A stretch of DNA of 64,000 nucleotides from Chanodichthys erythropterus (Eukaryota > Chordata > Actinopteri > Cypriniformes > Xenocyprididae), in assembly GCF_024489055.1 (NCBI RefSeq), contig NC_090232.1:48976355-49040354 (forward strand), given 5' to 3'. The notes under the pieces are model-generated. The model was not told the DNA's origin, made no database searches, and saw nothing but the letters and a program-made list of their open reading frames with translations. Each line of letters begins with the position of its first letter. Position 1 is the first letter of the stretch. Below, one piece after another: positions 43,705 to 55,373 of the stretch. Made by a program: the position numbers and the translations under genes.

Positions 43705-46143
43705 ATATAGCTGCGAGCAGCGATGGCGGGCCCAAGCCCGGTGGCACCGCCACCCCGGTGGCTTCAGGGCAACTGTGCACAGCGGGCAATAGGCACTTAA
43801 AACGGTTAAACATCAAAGGACTATGTCAAATTCACTCCACATTTACTGCACTACAAGGTGCCGTTATAGAGCCCCTCCTCCCTGCCCATTTTCAAAGGAT
43901 TACATGTGCCAAGTTTTAACATTATTCTGATGAATTTTGAAGCAAATAAGGTAAAAATAAGAGGGTGATCTCAATGTATGCTGAAAGTGACACATTTTCT
44001 GCTTCCAGTTGGTGGCGCTATGACTTTGAATCACAATAGTCAAATCCATGTGATCAGCCTTGTACAACGAAGACTAAGCCAAAGTTTCATCAAAATCAAT
44101 TAATGTATGCAGAAGTTATAACACTTTGTTTCCCTTTTCTTGCCATAAATTCGTTGCCTCGCCACGGCCAAACCGTTTGAGATATCCAAAATCCGTTTGC
44201 AATTAAACAACTTCAATGTGTTAGCAACAAGTTAAAAAAAGCTTGGTGTAAATTGGATAAACCCTGTAGGAGTAGTAGTATAAAATTCATAGCCTGTTTT
44301 TTCAAAAAATTAACATTCAAACCAAAATAGCTGACTTCCTGTTGGTCGGAGCTAATGAATGTAAATTAGAAAATTGTCCGGCTTGATGAGAATAATATGT
44401 GTACCGAGTTTGGTGACTGTAGGAAAAACTAACCCCCCCACTTTTGTCAAAAGGTGGCGCTACTGAGCCCCTCCACCACGCCCATTTCTATGGCTTTGTC
44501 CATGTCTACTGGTTGACAATATTGATGTGTGTGTCGAGTTTCATGCAATTTGAAGCATGTTAAGAGCCTCAAAACCACTCAAGAATATTATTACAGTTTG
44601 ACCTGTTGCCATGGCAACAATATTTCAAATATCAAAAATCCTGTCATAGGTCTACATCTGCTGTGTATTGACATTACACTGATGAAGTTTGAAGCAAATC
44701 AGGTAAAAATAAGAGGGTGATCTCAAAGCATTTTAAAAGTGATACACTTCTTGCTGCCATTTGGTGGCGCTATAACTTTGACTCATAATAGTTACATCCA
44801 TGTGATCAGACTACTACAACCAACACACTCCTGAAGTTTCATAAACATCAATCAATGTATGCAGAAGTTATAACACATTTCCTGTTTCCCTTTTCTCGCC
44901 ATAAATTCGTTGCCTCGCCACGGCCAAACCGTTTGAGATATCCAAAATCCGTTTGCAATTAAACAACTTCAATGTGTTCGCAACAAGTTAATAAAAGCTT
45001 GGTGTAAATTGGATAAACCCTGTAGGAGTAGTAGTATAAAATTCATAGCCTGTTTTTTCAAAAAATTAACATTCAAACCAAAATAGCTGACTTCCTGTTG
45101 GTCGGAGCTAATGAATGTAAATTAGAAAATTGTCCGGCTTGATGAGAATAATATGTGTACCGAGTTTGGTGACTGTAGGAAAAACTAACCCCCCCACTTT
45201 TGTCAAAAGGTGGCGCTACTGAGCCCCTCCACCACGCCCATTTCTATGGCTTTGTCCATGTCTACTGGTTGACAATATTGATGTGTGTGTCGAGTTTCAT
45301 GCAATTTGAAGCATGTTAAGAGCCTCAAAAACACTCAAGAATATTATTACAGTTTGACCTGTTGCCATGGCAACAATATTTCAAATATCAAAAATCCTGT
45401 CATAGGTCTACATCTGCTGTGTATTGACATTACACTGATGAAGTTTGAAGCAAATCAGGTAAAAATAAGAGGGTGATCTCAAAACATTTCAAAAAGTGAT
45501 ACACTTCCTGCTGCCAGTTGGTGGCGCTATAACTTTGACTCACAATAGTCACATCCATGTGATCAGACTCCTATAACGAACACACTCGTGAAGTTTCATA
45601 AAGATCAATATATGTATTAAGACGTTATAACACATTTCCTGTTTCCTTTTTCTCGCCATAAATTCGTTGCCTCGCCACGGCCAAACCGTTCGAGATATCA
45701 AAAATCCCCTGGCAATTTTTAATCATCAGTGTCTTGACTTCATGCTGACCGAGTTTGGTGGCGATCGGATTAATCGTCTAGGAGGAGTATATCAAATTCC
45801 AGAGCATGCCTTTTTCAAACAACCCTTAATAGCTGACTTCCTGTTGGCGTGGCGATTAACTTAGAGCGCGAAAGTTGTTCGGCCCGATGAGGTCTATATG
45901 TGTACCGAGTTTCATACTAATACGTGCAAGCATGTTTAATATGTGGACCATATTTTCAGACTTTTTTCAAGGGGGCGCTGTCGAGCCCCCCTGCCACGCC
46001 CGGGTACCAGCCTCTCCGGCGTCCTAATGGCCGCGGATTCCAATGTGTGTGCCAATTTTCAAGAGTTTTTGAGCATGTTAAGGCCCCCAAAAAGCCCCGG
46101 AAGACTGAAAAAAAATAAAAAAAAAAAATAATAATAATAATAA
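43705..46143 (+). repeat. Array unit 6 (long)
   Basis: Two subrepeats, private variants of unit 4, AAT-rich tail, no 3' hairpin. Joined directly to the complete 3' end of unit 5. Confidence 0.9.
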
Positions 46144-47934
46144 ATATAGCTGCGAGCAGCGATGGCGGGCCCAAGCCCGGTGGCACCGCCACCCCGGTGG
46201 CTTCAGGGCAACTGTGCACAGCGGGCAATAGGCACTTAAAACGGTTAAACATCAAAGGACTATGTCAAATTCACTCCACATTTACTGCACTACAAGGTGC
46301 CGTTATAGAGCCCCTCCTCCCTGCCCATTTTCAAAGGATTACATGTGCCAAGTTTTAACATTATTCTGATGAATTTTGAAGCAAATCAGGTAAAAATAAG
46401 AGGGTGATCTCAAAGCATTTTAAAAGTGATACACTTCTTGCTGCCATTTGGTGGCGCTATAACTTTGACTCACAATAGTTACATCCATGTGATCAGACTA
46501 CTACAACCAACACACTCCTGAAGTTTCATAAACATCAATCAATGTATGCAGAAGTTATAACACATTTCCTGTTTCCCTTTTCTCGCCATAAATTCGTTGC
46601 CTCGCCACGGCCAAACCGTTTGAGATATCCAAAATCCGTTTGCAATTAAACAACTTCAATGTGTTCGCAACAAGTTAAAAAAAGCTTGGTGTAAATTGGA
46701 TAAACCCTGTAGGAGTAGTAGTATAAAATTCATAGCCTGTTTTTTCAAAAAATTAACATTCAAACCAAAATAGCTGACTTCCTGTTGGTCGGAGCTAATG
46801 AATGTAAATTAGAAAATTGTCCGGCTTGATGAGAATAATATGTGTACCGAGTTTGGTGACTGTAGGAAAAACTAACCCCCACTTTTGTCAAAAGGTGGCG
46901 CTACTGAGCCCCTCCACCACGCCCATTTCTATGGCTTTGTCCATGTCTACTGGTTGACAATATTGATGTGTGTGTCGAGTTTCATGCAATTTGAAGCATG
47001 TTAAGAGCCTCAAAAACACTCAAGAATATTATTACAGTTTGACCTGTTGCCATGGCAACAATATTTCAAATATCAAAAATCCTGTCATAGGTCTACATCT
47101 GCTGTGTATTGACATTACACTGATGAAGTTTGAAGCAAATCAGGTAAAAATAAGAGGGTGATCTCAAAACATTTCAAAAAGTGATACACTTCCTGCTGCC
47201 AGTTGGTGGCGCTATAACTTTGACTCACAATAGTCACATCCATGTGATCAGACTCCTATAACGAACATACTCGTGAAGTTTCATAAAGATCAATATATGT
47301 ATTAAGACGTTATAACACATTTCCTGTTTCCTTTTTCTCGCCATAAATTCGTTGCCTCGCCACGGCCAAACCGTTCGAGATATCAAAAATCCCCTGGCAA
47401 TTTTTAATCATCAGTGTCTTGACTTCATGCTGACCGAGTTTGGTGGCGATCGGATTAATCGTCTAGGAGGAGTATATCAAATTCCAGAGCATGCGTTTTT
47501 CAAACAACCCTTAATAGCTGACTTCCTGTTGGCGTGGCGATTAACTTAGAGCGCGAAAGTTGTTCGGCCCGATGAGGTCTATATGTGTACCGAGTTTCAT
47601 ACTAATACGTGCAAGCATGTTTAATATATGGACCAAATTTTCAGACTTTTTTCAAGGGGGCGCTGTCGAGCCCCCCTGCCACGCCCGAGTACCAGCCTCT
47701 CCGGCGTCCTAATGGCCGCGGATTCCAATGTGTGTGCCAATTTTCAAGAGTTTTTGAGCATGTTAAGGCCCCCAAAAAGCCCCGGAAGACGAAAAAAAAA
47801 AAAAATAAATAAATAAATAAAAAATAATAATAATCCTTAGAAGAACAAAAGGGCCCTGCGCGAATTTTCGCTTGGGCCCTAATAATCCTTAGAAGAACAA
47901 GAGGGCCCTGCGCGAATTTTCGCTTGGGCCCTAA
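46144..47934 (+). repeat. Array unit 7 (short, deletion type 1)
   Basis: Same deletion as unit 5 and the same doubled 3' hairpin segment (47832-47933). Confidence 0.9.
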
Positions 47935-50473
47935 ATATAGCTGCGAGCAGCGATGGCGGGCCCAAGCCCGGTGGCACCGCCACCCCGGTGGCTTCAGGGC
48001 AACTGTGCACAGCGGGCAATAGGCACTTAAAACGGTTAAACATCAAAGGACTATGTCAAATTCACTCCACATTTACTGCACTACAAGGTGCCGTTATAGA
48101 GCCCCTCCTCCCTGCCCATTTTCAAAGGATTACATGTGCCAAGTTTTAACATTATTCTGATGAATTTTGAAGCAAATCAGGTAAAAATAAGAGGGTGATG
48201 TCAATGTATGCTGAAAGTGACACATTTTCTGCTTCCAGTTGGTGGCGCTATGACTTTGAATCACAATAGTCAAATCCATGTGATCAGCCTTGTACAACGA
48301 AGACTAAGCCAAAGTTTCATCAAAATCAATTAATGTATGCAGAAGTTATAACACTTTGTTTCCCTTTTCTTGCCATAAATTCGTTGCCTCGCCACGGCCA
48401 AACCGTTTGAGATATCCAAAATCCGTTTGCAATTAAACAACTTCAATGTGTTAGCAACAAGTTAAAAAAAGCTTGGTGTAAATGGGATAAACCCTGTAGG
48501 AGTAGTAGTATAAAATTCATAGCCTGTTTTTTCAAAAAATTAACATTCAAACCAAAATAGCTGACTTCCTGTTGGTCGGAGCTAATGAATGTAAATTAGA
48601 AAATTGTCCGGCTTGATGAGAATAATATGTGTACCGAGTTTGGTGACTGTAGGAAAAACTAACCCCCCCACTTTTGTCAAAAGGTGGCGCTACTGAGCCC
48701 CTCCACCACGCCCATTTCTATGGCTTTGTCCATGTCTACTGGTTGACAATATTGATGTGTGTGTCGAGTTTCATGCAATTTGAAGCATGTTAAGAGCCTC
48801 AAAAACACTCAAGAATATTATTACAGTTTGACCTGTTGCCATGGCAACAATATTTCAAATATCAAAAATCCTGTCATAGGTCTACATCTGCTGTGTATTG
48901 ACATTACACTGATGAAGTTTGAAGCAAATCAGGTAAAAATAAGAGGGTGATCTCAAAGCATTTTAAAAGTGATACACTTCTTGCTGCCATTTGGTGGCGC
49001 TATAACTTTGACTCACAATAGTTACATCCATGTGATCAGACTACTACAACCAACACACTCCTGAAGTTTCATAAACATCAATCAATGTATGCAGAAGTTA
49101 TAACACATTTCCTGTTTCCCTTTTCTCGCCATAAATTCGTTGCCTCGCCACGGCCAAACCGTTTGAGATATCCAAAATCCGTTTGCAATTAAACAACTTC
49201 AATGTGTTCGCAACAAGTTAAAAAAAGCTTGGTGTAAATTGGATAAACCCTGTAGGAGTAGTAGTATAAAATTCATAGCCTGTTTTTTCAAAAAATTAAC
49301 ATTCAAACCAAAATAGCTGACTTCCTGTTGGTCGGAGCTAATGAATGTAAATTAGAAAATTGTCCGGCTTGATGAGAATAATATGTGTACCGAGTTTGGT
49401 GACTGTAGGAAAAACTAACCCCCCACTTTTGTCAAAAGGTGGCGCTACTGAGCCCCTCCACCACGCCCATTTCTATGGCTTTGTCCATGTCTACTGGTTG
49501 ACAATATTGATGTGTGTGTCGAGTTTCATGCAATTTGAAGCATGTTAAGAGCCTCAAAAACACTCAAGAATATTATTACAGTTTGACCTGTTGCCATGGC
49601 AACAATATTTCAAATATCAAAAATCCTGTCATAGGTCTACATCTGCTGTGTATTGACATTACACTGATGAAGTTTGAAGCAAATCAGGTAAAAATAAGAG
49701 GGTGATCTCAAAACATTACAAAAAGTGATACACTTCCTGCTGCCAGTTGGTGGCGCTATAACTTTGACTCACAATAGTTACATCCATGTGATCAGACTCC
49801 TATAACGAACACACTCGTGAAGTTTCATAAAGATCAATATATGTATTAAGACGTTATAACACATTTCCTGTTTCCTTTTTCTCGCCATAAATTCGTTGCC
49901 TCGCCACGGCCAAACCGTTCGAGATATCAAAAATCCCCTGGCAATTTTTAATCATCAGTGTCTTGACTTCATGCTGACCGAGTTTGGTGGCGATCGGATT
50001 AATCGTCTAGGAGGAGTATATCAAATTCCAGAGCATGCGTTTTTCAAACAACCCTTAATAGCTGACTTCCTGTTGGCGTGGCGATTAACTTAGAGCGCGA
50101 AAGTTGTTCGGCCCGATGAGGTCTATATGTGTACCGAGTTTCATACTAATACGTGCAAGCATGTTTAATATATGGACCAAATTTTCAGACTTTTTTCAAG
50201 GGGGCGCTGTCGAGCCCCCCTGCCACGCCCGGGTACCAGCCTCTCCGGCGTCCTAATGGCCGCGGATTCCAATGTGTGTGTGCCAATTTTCAAGAGTTTT
50301 TGAGCATGTTAAGGCCCCCAAAAAGCCCCGGAAGACGTAAAAAAAAAAAAAAAAAAAAAAAAAATAATAATAATCCTTAGAAGAACAAGAGGGCCCTGCG
50401 CGAATTTTCGCTTGGGCCCTAATAATCCTTAGAAGAACAAGAGGGCCCTGCGCGAATTTTCGCTTGGGCCCTA
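47935..50473 (+). repeat. Array unit 8 (long, complete 3' end)
   Basis: Two subrepeats and doubled 3' hairpin segment (50371-50473) ending GGGCCCTA next to LINE-D. This is the most complete unit. Confidence 0.9.
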
Positions 50474-51094
50474 ATAAAGACACTGGCCTCCAATTTTTAA
50501 AAAATCCTAAATCTCCTTTTTTTGGTAACAGCGAAATTACAGCCCTTCTACAACTAACAGGAAGTACTTTATTTTTAAAACATTCAAGTACAACTTCATA
50601 AAAATCTTCCCCTAATATTTCCCAAAAATGTTTATAAAACTCAGCTGTTAATCCATCTATACCTGGAGAACAACCCATAGACAACTGCTGTACTGCTTCT
50701 GTTAATTCTACATAAGTAATTATATTGTCCAAAGCTTTTCTTTTCCCTTGCTCCAACTGTGGTAGATCTTTAAGTAAGTAATTTGCACTATCAGGATCAC
50801 ATTTGTTTGTTGTTATATTTCCATTTGGACAACGAATATGATGCATCTGTTTGTATTGAACAGTTTTTTTTTTTTTTCCAGGTTAAAGAAATATGAATTT
50901 GGGGCATCCATATCCTTAATGGAACAAATTCTCGATCTTACCAGTGCCCCTTTCACATGTTCTTGTAACAAAAGTCCAAGTTCTTTCCTTTTCTGGTTTA
51001 AAATTGTCCCATTGTTCTGTACTCCTCTGTTATTTATCAAGTCCTCTTCCAAACACTCAATTTCATTTTGCAAACTTTGTATAGTTTTTTGTTT

Positions 51095-51131
<37 letters not shown>

Positions 51132-52064
51132 CGTAAAATTATAAGCAGAAACATTTTGACAAAACTCTTTAATTTGTGCCTTACCCACATCCCACAATTG
51201 ACTAAGGTTTTCAAAATCACCTTTTCTTTCTTTCCATTTTTCCCAAAACAGCTTAAAACCATCAAAAAAAACAAAACAAAAAAAAACATGTCTTTTAGCA
51301 ATTTTTCATTAAAATGCCAATAATACTTAGGTCTTGAAGATTGCTTTATATTAAAATCAAAAGTGATCAGATGATGATCAGAAAAACCATTTGGCAATAT
51401 TGATGCATTCATTACACTATTTTCCACCATCTTACTTAAATAAAATCTATCCAGTCTAGCCCCACTAACCATATTTTCTGCTACTTTATTTCATGTATAT
51501 ATCGTCTTATTCCTATATTCCTTCTTCTCCACATATCTAAATCATATTTTCCCATTATATTGGACAGAGATTCACCAGAGGGACCATGTGGCTCTTCACC
51601 ATTTCGATCAATTAAAAAATGTACTGTACAGTTCCAGTCCCCTCCTAACACTAACCAAGTATTATCATCAATTTTTTTGAAGCGCTTTATCTAATTTACC
51701 AAAAACTCTTACTCTTTCCAACCCATTATTTGGAGCATACACATTCACTAGAGCAAAAACATATTCCCCATACTGTACTTTTATTAATAGTACCCTTCCT
51801 TTTTCAATCTGTTCAGTATATAAAATATTAACAATTAAGCTTTTTTTAAATAATATGGCTACTCCTGCACTATTGTTTGTCCCATGACTTAATACCAAAT
51901 TTCCTTCCCACCATCTATTCCACTCAATTTCATTTTCATCATTGTTGTGAGTCTCTTGTAAAAAAACAATATTAACCTGATTTTAAAAACTCAGATACTA
52001 CTGCCAATTTACCCCTAACTCTTCCTCCATTTATATTTAAAGAACCTACTTTTAAGCTCTCCAT
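50474..52064 (-). pseudogene. LINE-D ORF2, endonuclease to RT fingers
   Basis: Starts at Met 52064 (MESLKVGSLNINGGRVRGK). Endonuclease parts: SHGTNNSAGVAILF and VNVYAPNNGLERV (51898-51668), GARLDRFYLSK and FSDHHLITFDF (51472-51400; the SDH motif is intact). Linker with IKDMDAPNSYFFNLEKKKK (50935-50870), then CSPGIDGLTAEFYKHFW, LPVSCRRAVISLLPKKGDL and NWRPVSLL up to the array edge. Frameshifts, and A/T runs at 51100-51125, break it. Confidence 0.83.
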
Positions 52065-52261
52065 AAAGAGGTTAAAATATAAAGTGGACAGAGACAAAAG
52101 GAAAAAGAGACAACATGTTATAAGGGTCACCCAGTGTATTTTAACCATTACTTTTTAAAAATAGACGGCCCTTTATTTTTCCTCAGCTTCGTAACAAGTT
52201 TCTTCAATCTAAATCTTCTGTTTGCTCAGTGCATCATAACTCACTGTGCGCTGTAGTACTT

Positions 52262-52600
52262 TCACTGAAACAACAAACTTTTCCACACCTTAACCACTTT
52301 ACCAAAAGTTGTGTCCAAGAAATCTTTAATCTCATCCAAAGAATACATATCCTCCATATTTTGAGACCCGATCTCAGAAATATCTGAAAGCATATCATCA
52401 TCCCTTATTTCTTCTTCTCTAACAATCTCAGGACAACTCAACTCCTTATTCATTTCCACATTAACCACTTCATTCATCTGAACCTCACAATCCTTACATG
52501 TTTTTGATCCAAGACTTCCCTCTGTTTCTACAGTTTTTCAAAAACCTTTTTTTTCCTGTCCTACACTACTACATGGTGCCATCATCTAGAGAGAGAGAAC
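52262..52600 (-). pseudogene. LINE-D ORF1, C-terminal part
   Basis: Acidic 71-residue frame (VREEEIRDDDMLSDISEIG) ending DEIKDFLDTTFGKVVKVWKS. This is the same C-terminal block as in LINE-B ORF1. Its stop lies about 200 bp upstream of ORF2. The N-terminal half including the zinc knuckle is absent. Confidence 0.7.
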
Positions 52601-52810
52601 AAACAAATACTGTGCCTTCTTATTGAAAAAAAAAAAGGTCTTCTAACTTGATTTTGTTAAAATTAATAACATTAAAAAACATATTTGGATTGGAATTAAA
52701 TGAAAAAAAAATAGTATGTTATGATCCCTTTAAATATGTAGAGAGAGATGTTTACATCATAATATTGTAGGTGCAGTAACTGATGTTTATTGGTTGTTGT
52801 AGGTGTTGCT

Positions 52811-53999
52811 ATGGTGATGTCAGTCAGAATGGCTCCTCCTCTTCCGCTGATCTTTCTGATCATGATTCACAGTGAGTCTCTGATGTTACAGCAACACTTC
52901 ACTCTACAGTATATTCACTGATCAAAGCAAAATTACTCATATTGTTTTCGAAGAATTCTTTTGTGCAGCATCCATTATGGCAAATATCGAATTTCTGCTC
53001 TTCTTCATCACCTCTGCTCACCTTTTGGATCCTTAATAAAAAAAAATTAAAAAAAAGGCTTTTTTTTTTGTTATTTTTTTTTTGTTTTTGTCTTAATTAT
53101 GTGTTTGAATATTTTATAGTGCTGCAAGTTGTTTGTGTCTGATTTCTTTACTCTGGTTTCACAGTTTGTCTCTGTGTTTATTTCTGCAACGTCTTCCATC
53201 AAAGATCATGAAGAACTGAAATAAACACTATTATGAACTCTGACATGGTCCAGTGTAACTGATAAAACAACACGTTCATCTTGATGAATTCTGTGTTTCA
53301 GGGGTTTCTAGTGCTGATTGGGGTGTGAGATACAGTCCTTCAAACATCTGTGCACTAAAGGACTCATCAGTGACAATGAACTGCACTTATACATACCCTA
53401 CTGGACATCAGATCATGAAAGTGTTCTGGACCAAAACAAAAGATAAAAATGAAACAGAAGAGTTTCTAGATCTGTCTAATGACACTGAATACAGTCAGAG
53501 GCTTCAGTATCTGGGAGATAAACAGCAGAACTGCACCATCAGACTGAGTCATGTGACACTGAAGGATTCACACAAGTACTTTTTCAGATTTACCACTGAT
53601 AAACCAGATGGTAAATGGCTTGGTAAAACAGGAGTGACTCTTACTGTCACAGGTGACTTTCATGAGGTTTCTCTCTTCTTCTGTGCATTATGTTGAATAA
53701 TAATCAGTGTATGACAGCAGCACTAGATATAATGTGTGTGTTGTGTTCAGATCTTCAGGTGGAGTCTCCTGAGAGAGTGACAGAGGGAGATTCAGTCCGT
53801 CTGACATGTAAAAGCAGCTGCACTCTGACTGACAGAGCAACATTCATCTGGTACAGAAACTCACAGCCATTAACTGAGAGAAGAGACAGAAACAATGAAC
53901 TCCTGCTGCAGTCAGTCAGAAGAGAGGATGCAGGCAGATATAGCTGTGCTGTACACGGACACAATCACATCTCTCCTGCTGTTCAGCTCAATGTCACGT
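52811..53999 (+). CDS. Siglec/CD22-like immunoglobulin receptor, 5' exons
   Basis: Three exons: 52811-52871 (signal peptide), 53302-53652 (V-set domain), 53751-53999 (second Ig domain). All internal boundaries are phase 1 with GT donors (GTGAGT at 52872, GTGACT at 53653, GTGAGT at 54000) and AG acceptors (53300-53301, 53749-53750). The start gives a hydrophobic leader, APPLPLIFLIMI. The pattern of Cys residues and the F-strand Arg match the sialic-acid-binding siglec/CD22 fold (see domain entries), predicting a type I membrane receptor on leukocytes. Further Ig domains, the membrane segment and the tail are not seen: the next intron is filled with endogenous retrovirus to the window end. It could be a complete gene, a partial duplicate, or a pseudogene; the visible exons are intact. 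Confidence 0.78.
53302..53652 (+). CDS. Exon 2: V-set domain with siglec-type Cys/Arg pattern
   Basis: 117 codons. Cys in SNICALKDS (A strand side), MNCTYTYP (B strand) and QNCTIRLSH (E strand). There is no Cys at the usual F-strand place; instead the strand reads DSHKYFFRFTT with Arg. In siglecs the B strand pairs with the E strand within one sheet, the extra Cys bonds to domain 2, and the F-strand Arg binds sialic acid. All these positions are filled here. G strand: KTGVTLTVTG. N-glycosylation sequons: NCT, NET, NDT. Confidence 0.82.
53751..53999 (+). CDS. Exon 3: second Ig domain (C2/I-type)
   Basis: 83 codons: VTEGDSVRLTCKSSCTLTD, FIWYRN, RREDAGRYSCAVHG. LTC and YSC form the canonical disulfide. 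The extra Cys in KSSC is placed to bond to domain 1, as in siglecs. One sequon (NVT) at the end. Confidence 0.8.
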
Positions 54000-54332
54000 G
54001 TGAGTACAGATCCCAGATAACAAGCAATGATCGAAACAATGTTAAACCATTGTTAATGTGTCAACGTTAATCACATTTGCATCCTCAATTAATGTTGAAA
54101 AAATGTTGAAATTTCAAAAAAAAAAAAAAAAAAAAAAAATCAATGGAAATGACATTGAATCAATGTTACAATATGATATTGGTTCAACATCATTCTTACA
54201 CTCTCAGGAAATGAAACTCAACTACAACTGACTTAAAGCCACACAGCCTGAAATCAACTGAAGATAAAAGAAGAAAATAAATCTCTCATGATTTCAGCAG
54301 AAGTTCTTTTTGAGAATTAACAGAGTTTAGAT
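54000..54332. other. Intron 3 before the retroviral insertion
   Basis: Contains a poly-A tract (54117-54139) and AATGTTGAA/TCAATGTT direct and inverted phrases (54040-54175), probably a small decayed repeat. No exon recognised. Confidence 0.55.
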
Positions 54333-54783
54333 TGTTGCGGCAAAAATTAATTAGCTGACATCACTAGTAAGAGACAAACCTTAGGAGAATTCACTTTATA
54401 AAGATTTTATTTCTTGCAAGAAAGAGTCCACAGTCGACACAACCATACAATGTCTGCCCCGAGTGTGAACTAAGGACACAAGAGAACCCACAAACATTTA
54501 TACCCCCAATGTTTGAGCAACTCTTCTCAGTACTTTTCCATACAGGGTAAAAGTGACAATACACATACACAAATGGCTAGTGACAATACACATACACAAA
54601 TGGCTTCCCCTTCTGTCTTTGAACTTATTTAAATTATCCGATACCCTAGGTTCGGGAAAGCTCTCAGTTTGGGTGTCTCACCGTTACCCCCCTGGATTTC
54701 AGCAGACACTGTGTCTGTTGAGCTCAGAGAGGTGTTTTGCATAGCTTGAAGCAGATATTGGCATATTAAATTTTTCCCCAACA
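54333..54783 (-). repeat. ERV 3' LTR (451 bp)
   Basis: TGTTG...CAACA ends. Differs from the LTR at 59410-59860 at one position that I noticed (ATCCGATA versus ATCTGATA). Minus-strand TATAAAT at 54502-54496 and AATAAA at 54411-54406. U3 holds a perfect 27-bp tandem duplication (54552-54578, 54579-54605), possibly an enhancer repeat. Confidence 0.93.
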
Positions 54784-54798
54784 ATTCCCCCTTTTATC
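54784..54798 (-). promoter_or_regulatory. ERV polypurine tract
   Basis: Minus strand GATAAAAGGGGGAAT directly before the 3' LTR; primer for plus-strand DNA in retroviruses. Repeated at 59861-59875 for copy 2. Confidence 0.85.
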
Positions 54799-55042
54799 AT
54801 TCTTTGATAACTCACAAGAAAAATTTAAAATGTGTAGGTATGAATAAAATAATAATAATAAACAATAATAATAAAACAAGCTAATTTAAGTTACTCATCA
54901 CACTTACACTTTTCATCTCTAATTTTTTGTATAAATGATCACTCTCTTAAATTTGTAAATAAAGAAACATTTAGATATCTGGGTTCCCTTCAAATGTTAC
55001 GCAGATTAAATAAAATAATAAAAACAAATAAATAAAAATCCC

Positions 55043-55144
55043 CTAATTTATTTTAGTTGTCTCCTCGCTAAACATCTCATCAAATTCGTTCATCCACTCA
55101 TTGTAATCGTCATAAACAGTTAGTTTACCCATTTGCTGAGACAT
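55043..55144 (-). CDS. 33-residue frame near the ERV 3' end
   Basis: Acidic short frame with YDDYNEWMNEFDEMF, ending about 245 bp before the polypurine tract. It could be the remnant of an env cytoplasmic tail or a small accessory frame. Identical position in copy 2 (60120-60221). Not recognised; low confidence that it is translated. Confidence 0.3.
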   Translation of the reverse strand: MSQQMGKLTVYDDYNEWMNEFDEMFSEETTKIN

Positions 55145-55373
55145 ATTAGTATTCAACATTCTCTGTACTATGCTGGAAATGCACTGCTAAGTGGATCGCA
55201 CAGTTGTACGTCCAGGACGTACGAGGAAGATTAGTTTTGATGTGTTTTCTTTGAAAACTGGTTGGCTCAGCACCATGTTGTGCCAGTGTCTCTGCTCCTC
55301 TCCTCTCGGCTCCTCCTCCCCGATCACTGGTGGGACCTTTCTGCAATGGCTCGCATGCACCCACGTCGCTCTC

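Larger units (their letters stand above)
32960..50473 (+). repeat. 17.5-kb higher-order tandem array of eight units
   Basis: Eight head-to-tail units, each beginning TATAGCTGCGAGCAGCGATGG and GGGCCCAAGCCCGG. Order of long (L, 2.4 kb) and short (S, 1.7-1.8 kb) units: L L S L S L S L. The array is inserted in LINE-D ORF2. ATAAA occurs at both outer edges (32955-32959, 50474-50478), compatible with a short target duplication but ambiguous because units themselves are preceded by ATAAA. Units are almost identical, so the array is young or homogenised. No coding capacity beyond short repeated frames. Confidence 0.93.
50474..52615 (-). mobile_element. LINE-D, 5' half
   Basis: ORF1 C-terminus and ORF2 endonuclease plus RT fingers of the LINE interrupted by the array. 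The 5' limit near 52615 is uncertain. Confidence 0.82.

Noticed and set aside
33783..49705. Thirteen near-identical 63-residue frames and eight 65-residue frames, plus 62-99 residue frames at unit ends
   Set aside because: They are the repeat unit seen in one frame. Variation is not codon-like, there is no start context or domain, and frames end where A-runs begin.
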